A stretch of 64,000 bases of DNA from Desulfurococcus amylolyticus Z-533 (GTDB taxonomy: Archaea; Thermoproteota; Thermoprotei_A; Sulfolobales; Desulfurococcaceae), in assembly GCF_000513855.1 (NCBI RefSeq), contig NZ_KI911318.1, forward strand, positions 124,001-188,000, given 5' to 3'. Each line of letters begins with the position of its first letter. Position 1 is the stretch's first letter. The position numbers and the translations under genes are program-made. This document shows, piece after piece, positions 8,439-16,633 of this stretch. The notes under the pieces were generated by a model, which saw only the letters and a list, made by a program, of their open reading frames with translations, had not been told where the DNA came from and ran no database searches.

Positions 8439-8576
8439 CAGTTCACCCCTTATTGATAATTTAAATATCGATGATATATAAAAATTATGAAAACAAATAT
8501 GTTTCTTAGATACATTACAACTAAAAGCCCGCCCTTTAGGGCGGGAAGAAGGTTAGAGCATGTGTGGGGATACAGT
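8439..8576. promoter_or_regulatory. Divergent promoter region between importer and dehydrogenase
   Basis: This 138-bp gap must hold promoters for both directions. A TATATATAAAA-like A/T box near 8470-8485 could serve the leftward operon. The right half is occupied by the hairpin motif at 8515-8559, which sits in what would be the leader of the dehydrogenase gene; GGGGATA just before ATG 8577 could be its ribosome-binding site. Shared control of importer and sugar enzymes would make sense, but no operator palindrome was identified apart from the hairpin. Confidence 0.4.
8515..8559 (+). repeat. Solo hairpin motif resembling a TnpB-element end
   Basis: The unit starts TTACAACTAAAAG, then has a GC hairpin CCCGCCC-TTTA-GGGCGGG, then AAGAAGGTTAGAGC. 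Closely related units occur at 36695-36741 and 40498-40545, with weaker relatives at 1756-1790, 40660-40702 and 58043-58083. The layout (A-rich lead, GC hairpin, GA-rich tail) resembles my memory of right ends and guide-RNA scaffolds of IS200/IS605 TnpB elements. No tnpB remains here. Confidence 0.5.
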
Positions 8577-9578
8577 ATGAAGGCTCTTCTACTTCTCGGA
8601 GCAAGAGATCTGAGGCTTGAAGAAGTTGAAGAACCAAGACCTGCTCCAGAATGGGTCCTCATCAAAGTTGAGAGGGTCGGCATCTGTGGAACAGATAAGG
8701 CCATGTACTCTGGGACATATAAGCTACTCAAGAAGCCCCTTATCCCGGGTCACGAGGTTTCAGGTATAGTTGTCGATGTTGGCGAGGGGGTTTCAAGGGA
8801 TCTCGTAGGGCACAGGGTTACAACCGAGATAAATGTCTACTGTGGTAGGTGCTGGTATTGTAGAAGTGGAATGTATACTCACTGCCCCTACAGGGAGACC
8901 ATAGGGATAACACGTAACGGGGGTATGGCAGAATACATGGTAACAAGACGGGATCTCATCCATGTAGTCGATGACTTAACACCGCTTCAGGCGGCATTTA
9001 TTGAGCCGCTTGCGGCAGTGGTCGAGATGATTGAGATGGAACCGGTTAAACCATTAAGCAGAGTTGCAGTTATAGGTGTTGGTGCAATTGGATTACTCGC
9101 CATACAAGTGCTCAAACTATTCGAGCCGGAGCTCCTGGTAGCTGTCTCGAGGCCCGGCTCTCCGAAGGCTCGTCTAGCCAGGGAGCTTGGAGCAGATTTA
9201 GTCGTAGATTACCAAGGGCTTAGTGAAGTAGTTAAGAAGGATACCCCAGAGGGACAGGGGTTTGACTACGTCGTTGAGGCCACTGGTAGCTCCAGCGGTT
9301 TAGAAGTAGCGCTTGACGTAGCTAGGCCGAGAGGTGTTGTCGCGTTGAAGTCAACCCATGGCTCCCCGGTAAGCTTTGATCAGACCAAGGCTGTTGTAAA
9401 GGAGTTAAGGCTATCGACGTCCAGGTGCGGTCCCTTCGATAAAGCGATAAGCCTGTTGAGGAAAAGAATAGTGGTTGTCGATAAACTAGTTACCTCAGAA
9501 TATCCGTTGACAAGGGGTGTTGAAGCCTTCGAGAAGAGTTTTGAGAGAGACCAGGTGAAAATACACCTGGTCACCTAG
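8577..9578 (+). CDS. Zinc-dependent medium-chain dehydrogenase (alcohol/polyol/sugar)
   Basis: A 333-residue MDR-family NAD(P)-dependent oxidoreductase. The catalytic zinc region is GICGTD (Cys at about 38) and GHEVSG; the structural zinc loop has four cysteines in CGRCWYCRSGMYTHC; the cofactor site is GVGAIGLLAIQ. The family includes threonine, sorbitol, glucose and alcohol dehydrogenases; the sequence does not decide the substrate. I start at ATG 8577 (MKALLLLGARDL), not the longer frame from 8487, which would translate the repeat motif. It lies 44 bp before rpiB and diverges from a nucleoside-type importer, so a sugar substrate is plausible. Confidence 0.85.
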   Translation: MKALLLLGARDLRLEEVEEPRPAPEWVLIKVERVGICGTDKAMYSGTYKLLKKPLIPGHEVSGIVVDVGEGVSRDLVGHRVTTEINVYCGRCWYCRSGMYTHCPYRETIGITRNGGMAEYMVTRRDLIHVVDDLTPLQAAFIEPLAAVVEMIEMEPVKPLSRVAVIGVGAIGLLAIQVLKLFEPELLVAVSRPGSPKARLARELGADLVVDYQGLSEVVKKDTPEGQGFDYVVEATGSSSGLEVALDVARPRGVVALKSTHGSPVSFDQTKAVVKELRLSTSRCGPFDKAISLLRKRIVVVDKLVTSEYPLTRGVEAFEKSFERDQVKIHLVT

Positions 9579-9622
9579 GTTTATTTTTATGTTTGAATAA
9601 TTATTTTAGGAGGGATGAATCC

Positions 9623-10063
9623 ATGCGTATAGCGGTTGGATCAGATGACGTATATAGTGTTGCAAGATTCATCGTGGACTACCTGAGGAAGAAGGGATTC
9701 GAGGTTAAACTAGTCGGCGCCCTCGCGACGGGAAAGCCGTATCCATGGCCCGATGTAGGCTTTGAGGTCGGCTCTATGGTGGCTAGAGGCGAGGTAGATT
9801 ATGGCATTGTTATATGTTACACTGGTACAGGTGTATCAATAGCAGCCAATAAGATCAAGGGAGTTAGGGCAGCACTCGTCACAGATGCCAGGAACGCTGA
9901 GGGAGCTAGGAGATGGAATGATGCCAATGTCCTCGCGTTAAGTGCCAGGTTAACTAGTGAGGAGCTGGCTAAGGAGATAGTGGATGCGTTCTTCAATACT
10001 AGGGAAATAGATTCATCTGAGGTAGAGAACATAGAGAAGCTGAAGGCTATTGATAATGCTTGA
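9623..10063 (+). CDS. rpiB: RpiB/LacAB-family sugar-phosphate isomerase
   Basis: A 146-residue enzyme of the ribose-5-phosphate isomerase B family, which interconverts ribose 5-phosphate and ribulose 5-phosphate. It opens MRIAVGSDD; the catalytic cysteine loop is CYTGTGVSIAANKIKGVRAA, and DARNAEGARRWNDANVLALS matches the second active-site segment. AGGAGGGA lies about 7 nt upstream of ATG 9623, which fixes the start (the frame extends to 9593). It follows the dehydrogenase and may share its transcript. With the importer next door, a role in pentose use is likely, though LacAB-like activity on other aldoses is possible. Confidence 0.85.
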   Translation: MRIAVGSDDVYSVARFIVDYLRKKGFEVKLVGALATGKPYPWPDVGFEVGSMVARGEVDYGIVICYTGTGVSIAANKIKGVRAALVTDARNAEGARRWNDANVLALSARLTSEELAKEIVDAFFNTREIDSSEVENIEKLKAIDNA

Positions 10064-10109
10064 GGGTAAAGTCATCGAGATCGTTGAGGAATTGATGATG
10101 ACTTAAGAG

Positions 10110-11948
10110 CTATTCCACTGTAACGGTTTTAGCCAGGTTTCTCGGCTTATCCGGGTCAAGGCCCTTCATCGTGGCGACATAGTATGCGAGTAGTTGAAGC
10201 GGTGGTGTATGGGTTAGAGACGTCAGTATCCAATGCGTCCTTGGGACTTCTATCACTATGTCTGCTCTCTCATTTAAGTTGAATCCCTGTGGAGCAACAC
10301 CGATTACGAATCCGCCTCTAGCCTTCATCTCCTCTATGTTCCCCAATAATAGTTTCTCAAGCTTTCTATCACTTGGTACTGTGAATACTACTGGGAATGA
10401 AGGCTCTACCAATGCTATGGGACCATGCTTGGATTCGCCGGCTGGATACGCTTCAGCATGTATATATGCGATCTCCTTTATCTTGAGGGCTCCCTCTCTG
10501 GCAACCGGTAGCCCGATATCCCTGCTGAGGTAGTACATGCTTTTAACTGGGACCAGTTTCTCAGCTAGCTTCTTCACGGTTTCACCACTCATCGATAATG
10601 ATTCCTCAACATATCTAGGTGCATTTCTCAGCTCCTCCAGTAGCTTGGCTGCTTCATTACTGTTTAATCTACCTGTCTCACCGGCTAATAGAATGGATAT
10701 CCATGAGAGGAATAGGGTTTGAGTTAGGAAGGTCTTGGTGGCAGCTACCCCTATCTCTGGCCCGGCCCTAGTGTAGAGAGCTATATCGCTTTCCCTAGCT
10801 ATGGCTGAGTCGACTACATTTGTTAAGCTAATGATTCTGCACCCCTTCGCCTTGAAGGCTCTCACAGCCTTCATAGTATCCATTGTCTCCCCGCTCTGGC
10901 TGACAGCTATGAGTATGTCGCTGGAACCAACTACCCCAGCATATACCTCATACTCGCTAGCTATGAAGGGTATAACTGGTTTCCCAGATAGCTTCATCGT
11001 TGTTAACGCGAAGTATTCTGAGGCATGGTAACTCGTGCCAGCTCCAGTTATAAATACCTTGTCGGCATCAGCTAGTAGCTTAACTGCTTCATCAATTATT
11101 ACATCATTTACTAATCCATGGATAGTGCTTCTAAGGGCCCTTGGCTGCTCATATATCTCTTTAATCATGAAGAATGGGTATCCCTCCTTCTCGGCGTCTT
11201 TTAGATCCCATTCAACCACCCTGATATACCTGCTTGACTCGAGTATATGGCCCGTATCTAGTTCCTCGATATGTATCTCTGATGGAGTAATGTAGCCGAT
11301 CCATCCATCCCTTATGACTATTACTCTCCTCGTGTGCTCTAGCAGGGCTGGTATATCGCTTGCCACGGCATTGTATCCGTTGCCCACCCCTATTACCAGA
11401 GGACTATCCTTTCTAGCGTAGAATATCTTATGGGGTTCAAGTGGTGTAATCAGGAGGATCGCGTATGTACCTCTCAGTGATGATATAGCCTTCTTAAAGG
11501 CTTGGTAAACACTCCCCGTCTCCTTATAATATTCCTCAATCAGGTGTGCCACTATCTCTGTATCTGTTTCACTCTTGAAGACATGCCCCTTTAAGGCAAG
11601 GATCTTTTTCAACTCCATATAGTTCTCTATGACGCCATTATGTACTATCGCAAACATGTTGTTGCAATCAGTGTGGGGATGCGCGTTTACATCGTTTGGA
11701 GCACCATGTGTGGCCCACCTGGTATGACCTATCCCGGTTATACCTTCGAGGCTTGTGAAAGAATACTTGCCTTCAAGCTCGTTCAGTTTACCCTTGCCCT
11801 TTAAAATAATGAGCCCGTTATCACTGATTACAGCTATGCCTGCCGAGTCGTATCCACGGTACTCAAGCCTAAGAAGACCCCTGTATATGGCCTCCCCTAG
11901 CCTTAAAGTATTCTTATCGTGTAGGCATAAACCTATTATTCCGCACAA
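10110..11948 (-). CDS. glmS: Glutamine-fructose-6-phosphate aminotransferase (GlmS)
   Basis: A 612-residue bifunctional enzyme making glucosamine 6-phosphate from fructose 6-phosphate and glutamine. The N-terminal glutaminase has CGIIG with the nucleophilic Cys1, LEYRGYDSAG, GIGHTRWATHG, HNGVIENY and SETDTE. Two SIS domains follow, with GTSYHA, SQSGET, AATKTF, LKIKE and the end NLAKTVTVE. I start at TTG 11948 so that cysteine follows the initiator Met, as the mechanism requires; TTG 11954, 4 nt from the GGAGG, would bury it. A paralogue lacking the cysteine lies at 60057-61871. Confidence 0.95.
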   Translation of the reverse strand: MCGIIGLCLHDKNTLRLGEAIYRGLLRLEYRGYDSAGIAVISDNGLIILKGKGKLNELEGKYSFTSLEGITGIGHTRWATHGAPNDVNAHPHTDCNNMFAIVHNGVIENYMELKKILALKGHVFKSETDTEIVAHLIEEYYKETGSVYQAFKKAISSLRGTYAILLITPLEPHKIFYARKDSPLVIGVGNGYNAVASDIPALLEHTRRVIVIRDGWIGYITPSEIHIEELDTGHILESSRYIRVVEWDLKDAEKEGYPFFMIKEIYEQPRALRSTIHGLVNDVIIDEAVKLLADADKVFITGAGTSYHASEYFALTTMKLSGKPVIPFIASEYEVYAGVVGSSDILIAVSQSGETMDTMKAVRAFKAKGCRIISLTNVVDSAIARESDIALYTRAGPEIGVAATKTFLTQTLFLSWISILLAGETGRLNSNEAAKLLEELRNAPRYVEESLSMSGETVKKLAEKLVPVKSMYYLSRDIGLPVAREGALKIKEIAYIHAEAYPAGESKHGPIALVEPSFPVVFTVPSDRKLEKLLLGNIEEMKARGGFVIGVAPQGFNLNERADIVIEVPRTHWILTSLTHTPPLQLLAYYVATMKGLDPDKPRNLAKTVTVE

Positions 11949-12015
11949 ACCCAACTATCCTCCCAAGGTACGATATTAAAATATCAGGGCATGTTTAAAA
12001 AAGACGGTGGTGAAG

Positions 12016-12693
12016 ATGAGAGATGTGCTTGTCCTAAAGATAACGGGTAAGGCATTCGACGAGGGTTCAATCCTGATCTCTAGATACGTAAAGCTACTGA
12101 AGAGTATGGTGAGCGAATATAGACTGATAGTAATAACGGGGGGCGGTAACACAGCTAGAAAGTACATCTCTGACGCTAGATCACTAGGCATCTCCTCGAA
12201 TTACTGGCTTGACTTAATAGGAATATGGGTATCAAGACTCAACAGCCTACTCATAACCTCTTCACTGCAGCCCTATGCCTACCCAAAGCCGGCTGTAAAC
12301 CTTGAGGAAGTATTGGAGGCATTATCTTCACACAGAGTTGTCGCAATGGGTGGATTAATCCCAGGGCAATCAACAGCATCGACAGCTATAGAGGTGGTTG
12401 AAGCGGTTGGCGCTGAGAAACTCTACTATTTCTCAGCAGTTGGATACGTATATGATAGAGATCCAGCTAAATACCCTGATGCAAAACCACTGAGAGAAGT
12501 AAATGCAAGCCTCCTCAAAAAAATACTAGAACAGAAACAGCTACCGGGAGAATACGCGTTAATAGATGAGAAGGCACTGGATTTAGCGATTAGAAGCAAG
12601 ATACTGGTTCAACTAATAAGCTACCGCGAACCCGAAAAACTCTTGGATGCATTAAGAGGGGAAAACCCTGGAAGCTTAATTCACCCAGCTTAA
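12016..12693 (+). CDS. pyrH: Uridylate kinase (archaeal PyrH)
   Basis: A 225-residue amino-acid-kinase-fold enzyme, the length typical of archaeal UMP kinase, phosphorylating UMP to UDP with ATP. Motifs: VLKITGKAFDEG at the N-terminus, VITGGGNTARKY (nucleotide-binding Gly loop), VAMGGLIPGQSTASTA and SAVGYVYDRDPAKYPDAK, where the last marks the ATP site. GTG 12007 is an alternative start, but ATG 12016 gives the usual short N-terminus. It is divergently placed from glmS with only about 67 bp between them, so the two promoters are close. Cytoplasmic pyrimidine nucleotide synthesis. Confidence 0.9.
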   Translation: MRDVLVLKITGKAFDEGSILISRYVKLLKSMVSEYRLIVITGGGNTARKYISDARSLGISSNYWLDLIGIWVSRLNSLLITSSLQPYAYPKPAVNLEEVLEALSSHRVVAMGGLIPGQSTASTAIEVVEAVGAEKLYYFSAVGYVYDRDPAKYPDAKPLREVNASLLKKILEQKQLPGEYALIDEKALDLAIRSKILVQLISYREPEKLLDALRGENPGSLIHPA

Positions 12694-12753
12694 CTTCAGT
12701 TACTCAGGGTCTCAACTCTATTTAACAGGATAGAAATATGAGTATTAGAAAAA

Positions 12754-12791
12754 TAACTATCGGGGGAGGAAGTAACTATCGGGGGAGAAAG
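12754..12791 (+). repeat. 19-bp tandem duplication containing a ribosome-binding site
   Basis: The unit TAACTATCGGGGGAGGAAG at 12754-12772 is followed directly by a near-copy at 12773-12791 (one mismatch). Each contains GGGGGAG. The second lies 5-9 nt upstream of ATG 12793, so it serves as the ribosome-binding site; the first would be a spare. Confidence 0.8.
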
Positions 12792-12792
12792 C

Positions 12793-13905
12793 ATGCTCTT
12801 CGATCTCAATCCAAAATCCAAGAGAGAAGACTTATTTGGACGTGAAAAGGAGCTAGAGGAGTTTAATAAGAGCTTACACCTTAATGAAAGATTAATTATT
12901 GTAAGCGGGCCGAGAAGAATAGGTAAAACCAGCTTTATTCGTGTCGCACTCAGTGAATCAAAATATCCATACTTAATTATCGATGTTAGGGAGATACATG
13001 GTGTTTACGGTAGTGTCTCTAAATACTCATTATACTCTAAGATAGCCGAGTTTCTCACCTCGCAAATGCGTCTTTCCAAGAAGCTATCTTCTATATTCCT
13101 TGATTTTATTAAAAGAATCAAGATATTTAAGGTCTCTGGGATAAGCATAGAAGTAATTCCTACTAAGAGACTGCCAGATGTAACCGTATTGCTTAGGAGT
13201 CTTGATGAGTGCTCAGCTGAAAATGGCACTAGATTCATACTGGCATTCGATGAGGCCCAATATCTTAGGTTTTCTGGTGGTGTTAGATATGATGAAATAA
13301 TAGCGTGGTCTATTGATAACCTTGAGAATATTACTATAGTTGTTACAGGGAGCGAGGTTGGAGTGTTAAAGGACTTTCTAAAGCTTGAAAACCCCGAGTC
13401 CCCCCTCTATGGCAGGTATAGACATGAAATAGTGTTAGAAAGGTATACTCGTGATAAAAGCCTTGAATTCCTTGAGAAAGGATTTAGCGAACTAAGTCTT
13501 CAAGTCCAGAGAAGCGAGCTTGAGGAAGCCGTTAACCTAGTGGATGGTATCCCGGGATGGCTCACCCTCTATGGGTACTACAGAGGTGTTAGACGCCTCA
13601 GTCACAGTGAAGCTTTAACGGCTGTTTTCTCCGAAGGCAGTAAGCTCATTAAAGATGAAGTAACAAGGATAATTGCCTCTTCACGAGGTAGATATCTGGG
13701 AATACTTGAAGCAATAGCCAGAGGGGCGAGAACATGGAAGCAGATAAAGGTGTATTTGATGTACAGGACAGGCCCTATAACTGATGCCAGGTTTACTGAG
13801 CTCTTAACTACACTGGTCAAGTATGGCTTAGTGGTGAAAACAAATAACGAGTATAAAATAGCTGACCCCGTGCTGGAATACCTTGTTAACTCCGGAGATC
13901 TATGA
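12793..13905 (+). CDS. Archaeal AAA/STAND-type ATPase with winged-helix C-terminus
   Basis: A 370-residue member of the archaeal ATPase group (COG1672-like). An N-terminal FGREKELEEF motif precedes Walker A SGPRRIGKTS (about 40-49) and Walker B FILAFDEAQ (about 155); a sensor-like VVTGSE follows. The C-terminal third (ILEAIARGARTWKQIK, FTELLTTLVKYGLVVK, YKIADPVLEYLV) looks like a winged helix. These genes are very numerous in hyperthermophilic archaea, and their function is largely unknown. It appears monocistronic, with a duplicated ribosome-binding site upstream, and converges on the SDR gene. Confidence 0.85.
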   Translation: MLFDLNPKSKREDLFGREKELEEFNKSLHLNERLIIVSGPRRIGKTSFIRVALSESKYPYLIIDVREIHGVYGSVSKYSLYSKIAEFLTSQMRLSKKLSSIFLDFIKRIKIFKVSGISIEVIPTKRLPDVTVLLRSLDECSAENGTRFILAFDEAQYLRFSGGVRYDEIIAWSIDNLENITIVVTGSEVGVLKDFLKLENPESPLYGRYRHEIVLERYTRDKSLEFLEKGFSELSLQVQRSELEEAVNLVDGIPGWLTLYGYYRGVRRLSHSEALTAVFSEGSKLIKDEVTRIIASSRGRYLGILEAIARGARTWKQIKVYLMYRTGPITDARFTELLTTLVKYGLVVKTNNEYKIADPVLEYLVNSGDL

Positions 13906-13921
13906 AACCCGTGGCTTTATT

Positions 13922-14719
13922 TTAGAATATTGATTTCATGAGTCCTCCATCGATCGGTATTGAGACACCGTTAAGGTATGAAGCATACCTGCTTGCTAGG
14001 AACACTATTACTCTACCGTACTCTATTGGTGAGCCAAGCCTTCCTAAAGGTATATCGCTGACGAATTCCCTATATGCCTCCTCGTATGACTTGTTCCCCC
14101 TCCTGGCTCTATCCTCGATCAGTTTTCTTATTCTATCAGTCTCGATGTAGCCTGGCATCACTGCATTAACCCTTATTCCCTCACGGCCGAGCTCTTTAGC
14201 GAGTGTTTTAACCAAGCCATGGATACTTAGCCTGAGGACGTTTGATAATGCCAGATTATCTATTGGTTCCTTAACTGCTAAACTAGTTGAAAAGATTATC
14301 GAGGGATTACTTGACTTCCTTAAGTATGGGAGAGAAGCATTAACAATCCATATCGCATTGAAGACAAGGAGTCTTGCATTATACTCCCATTCATCTTCGC
14401 GTATCTCCTGAAATGTGCCAGGTCTAGGAGGACCGGTTATGTAGATTATTGAGTCAAGGCCCCCGAGGAACTTCACAGCCTCATCCACCAGCCTATAGAC
14501 ATCCCCCCTAACGGTTAAATCAGCTGCAACCCCGTGAACTCTATCACCAAATCTACTTTTCAGTTCTCCAAGGGTTTTCTCAACATTATCCCGGCTTCTC
14601 CCATTTATAACGACTTTCGCACCCTCCTCTAGTAATGCTTCAGCAGCACCCCTTCCAAGGCCTCTCGTGGAAGCCGTTACAAGAACACGTAGTCCTTCAA
14701 CTATACCCATAATATTCAC
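13922..14719 (-). CDS. Short-chain dehydrogenase/reductase with altered catalytic motif
   Basis: A 265-residue SDR. The cofactor loop is VTASTRGLGRGAAEAL (TGxxxGxG type with Ala for the first Gly) and NGRSRDNVE; the C-terminus has GIRVNAVMPGYIETDR and YLNGVSIPIDGG. Where classical SDRs have YxxxK, this protein reads NLALSNVLRLSIHG, so the catalytic Tyr is absent. A subgroup of SDRs with a similar LSNxLR segment exists in my memory, so this may be a subfamily trait and not decay. The substrate is unknown. It converges on the AAA ATPase gene with a 16-bp gap. Confidence 0.8.
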   Translation of the reverse strand: MNIMGIVEGLRVLVTASTRGLGRGAAEALLEEGAKVVINGRSRDNVEKTLGELKSRFGDRVHGVAADLTVRGDVYRLVDEAVKFLGGLDSIIYITGPPRPGTFQEIREDEWEYNARLLVFNAIWIVNASLPYLRKSSNPSIIFSTSLAVKEPIDNLALSNVLRLSIHGLVKTLAKELGREGIRVNAVMPGYIETDRIRKLIEDRARRGNKSYEEAYREFVSDIPLGRLGSPIEYGRVIVFLASRYASYLNGVSIPIDGGLMKSIF

Positions 14720-14909
14720 CTAGAAAGACTTTTGAATACTAGTTAATAAAATATTAATATATTAGTCATTGTGCAAGACGACCTCTTAGTATCTATAGTA
14801 GCTATAGTGCTTAAAACCTATTGTCAAGCCAACAGTCCAAGCTGATACAGGAGCTACTTGACGGCTATAAATGTCCATTGAAGACGAGAACTTGGATAAG
14901 GGTAAGGTA

Positions 14910-15302
14910 TTATTCGTTCTTCACGTATTTAATAACATGTTTACTTATGAGGTATGGCCCGGTGAGGTTTACACTAATTATCCTGTTTCATTCTTCAAGT
15001 GTCTGTTCTTCTATGCTTCTTCCCGTGAATCCTATGCCAGCATTATTCACGAGAACATTTATCGAGTTATACTTGTTGAATACGTATTCCACAGCCTTCA
15101 TCACATTATGCTCTATGGATACGCCAGCTTTGATGAATACCGCTTTAAGACCTTTCGAGATTAGCTTGTTCTCTCTTATCCTACCTGCTTCTTCATCTAT
15201 GTCTATTATAGCGATGTTGTATTCCTCAAATGCTAATCTTGTCGCAATGGTTGCTTCAATGTCTCTAGCACCGCCTGTTACGATACAGGTTTTATCGTAA
15301 AC
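14910..15302 (-). pseudogene. Truncated SDR-family dehydrogenase remnant
   Basis: On the minus strand a clear N-terminal half of an SDR can be read: DKTCIVTGGARDIEATIATR, IAIIDIDEEAGRIRE, NVLVNNAGIGFTGR and RIISVNLTGPYLISKHV. It has no start codon (TAG directly precedes the readable part), a TGA at 14988-14990 where Trp is expected, and a TAA at 14910-14912, after which no SDR sequence continues. The substrate-binding half is missing. It is not a copy of the SDR at 13922-14719. The remaining 14720-14909 shows nothing else recognisable. Confidence 0.75.
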
Positions 15303-15346
15303 CTATTGTACAAGGTCTCATCCTTAGCTATAGAACTGTAGTGTTT

Positions 15347-16051
15347 TTAGGTTTTATTAGAGGAAATATGTCTTCTTACTCTTTGAAGCCAGTATCTTAA
15401 TAAGGCAGCCTCTTTTTCTGTAAGAAGCGCTTTGCCGAGTATTCTCCTCCATAGGATCCTTGATCTAGTTATTTTCTCCTCAGTAGTCATAACTAGCTTT
15501 GAGATCTCCACTGTTAAATCAAGTAATTGCCTCAGCGTCTCCTTGCTGGCTAAAGGAGGTATATTGATTGCAGTAATACTCCTCTGCTTCCAGAGCTCCC
15601 ACAGCACTATGGCTACTGCCTGGCTAATATTAAGTGCCGGGTATGATGGGTTTGCTGGTATCGTGACCAGGACATCGGCTTTACTGATTTCTTCCCGTGT
15701 TAAACCAGTGCTTTCCCTACCGAATAATATAGCCACACTCCTGGTTCTCGGGAATATTTTCTCGGCGAACCCGTTTAAATCAACGGCTTGTCTAAGCATG
15801 TCTCCTGCACTATATCCTTCATCACTGGTAGCCGCGACCATGTCAACTCCCTTAATGGCTTCATCGAGTGAATCAGTGACTCTGGCTTTAAGCAGGAAGT
15901 CTTTTCCTCTGGCGGCGTAGTTTAAAGCCTCCTCGATACTGGCTACTGGTTTAACAATGTATAGCTCATCAACGTTGAAGTTTACACAGGTTCTAGCTAT
16001 GACTCCAAGATTCACTGGACCCTCAATACCCACTAGTACTATCCTTAGCAT
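15347..16051 (-). CDS. trmJ: SPOUT RNA 2'-O-methyltransferase (TrmJ-like)
   Basis: A 234-residue SpoU/TrmJ-family protein that transfers methyl from S-adenosylmethionine to a ribose 2'-OH. Motif 1 is GIEGPVNLGVIARTCVNF, motif 2 is ILFGRESTGLTREE and motif 3 is IPANPSYPALNISQAVAI, the knot-forming set. A C-terminal helical extension follows. The archaeal TrmJ acts on tRNA position 32; that specificity is inferred from family membership. It is the last gene of the ribosome/tRNA operon and overlaps the HemK2 gene by 29 bp. Confidence 0.85.
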   Translation of the reverse strand: MLRIVLVGIEGPVNLGVIARTCVNFNVDELYIVKPVASIEEALNYAARGKDFLLKARVTDSLDEAIKGVDMVAATSDEGYSAGDMLRQAVDLNGFAEKIFPRTRSVAILFGRESTGLTREEISKADVLVTIPANPSYPALNISQAVAIVLWELWKQRSITAINIPPLASKETLRQLLDLTVEISKLVMTTEEKITRSRILWRRILGKALLTEKEAALLRYWLQRVRRHISSNKT

Positions 16052-16604
16052 GCCTCTTCACTACTCCAACACTATATAGTGTTTCAAAAAACATGTTTTT
16101 AGTTATAGAGGCCACCCTACTAAACCCCTTCTTAGACAAGTACTCCTCCACCACCAGTGGATTCGATAGCGACGAGTAAACAAGCACTAGTAATCCACCG
16201 GGCTTGAGAACATACCATGCTACATTGATGAAGTAGAGTATTGCCTCGTATCCATGTGCACCGCCCTCAGTAGCTATATCCTCTATGCTACCGCTCCATG
16301 CAGGCAGGTATGGGGGGTTGGCTAGGACTAGATCTATTGATGACTCCTTTATAGATATACCCGTGTCACTTGATAAGATGATGTTTTTCCCAGCTGCATT
16401 GTTTAACACGGTGTTTTCTCTAACCGTGTTGAGAGCATCTTCATCGATGTCTATGAAGATAACTTTTTCACAGTACCCTTTTAACAAGGCGTGGAGTCCC
16501 AGTACACCGCTACCGCATCCGAGATCCATGCAGAGATCCGCTCTCGGTTTAATGGAGTCCAGTAGCTTTACTACGAGCCATGAGTCATCGCTAGGCCTGT
16601 ACAC
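16023..16604 (-). CDS. HemK2/Mtq2-type protein glutamine methyltransferase
   Basis: A 193-residue Rossmann methyltransferase. The SAM-binding motif is DLGCGSGVLGL (about 23-33), the acidic loop IDIDEDALNTV, and the substrate motif LVLANPPYLP, where NPPY is typical of enzymes methylating a side-chain amide. The short form without an N-terminal domain matches archaeal/eukaryotic HemK2, which methylates the GGQ glutamine of release factor aRF1. It starts at GTG 16604, 29 nt after the rsmA stop, and overlaps trmJ. It sits in a conserved archaeal cluster with rsmA and DUF655. Confidence 0.85.
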   Translation of the reverse strand: MYRPSDDSWLVVKLLDSIKPRADLCMDLGCGSGVLGLHALLKGYCEKVIFIDIDEDALNTVRENTVLNNAAGKNIILSSDTGISIKESSIDLVLANPPYLPAWSGSIEDIATEGGAHGYEAILYFINVAWYVLKPGGLLVLVYSSLSNPLVVEEYLSKKGFSRVASITKNMFFETLYSVGVVKRHAKDSTSGY

Positions 16605-16633
16605 GTTTCCCCTAAATACTAGTTTGAGGCTCC

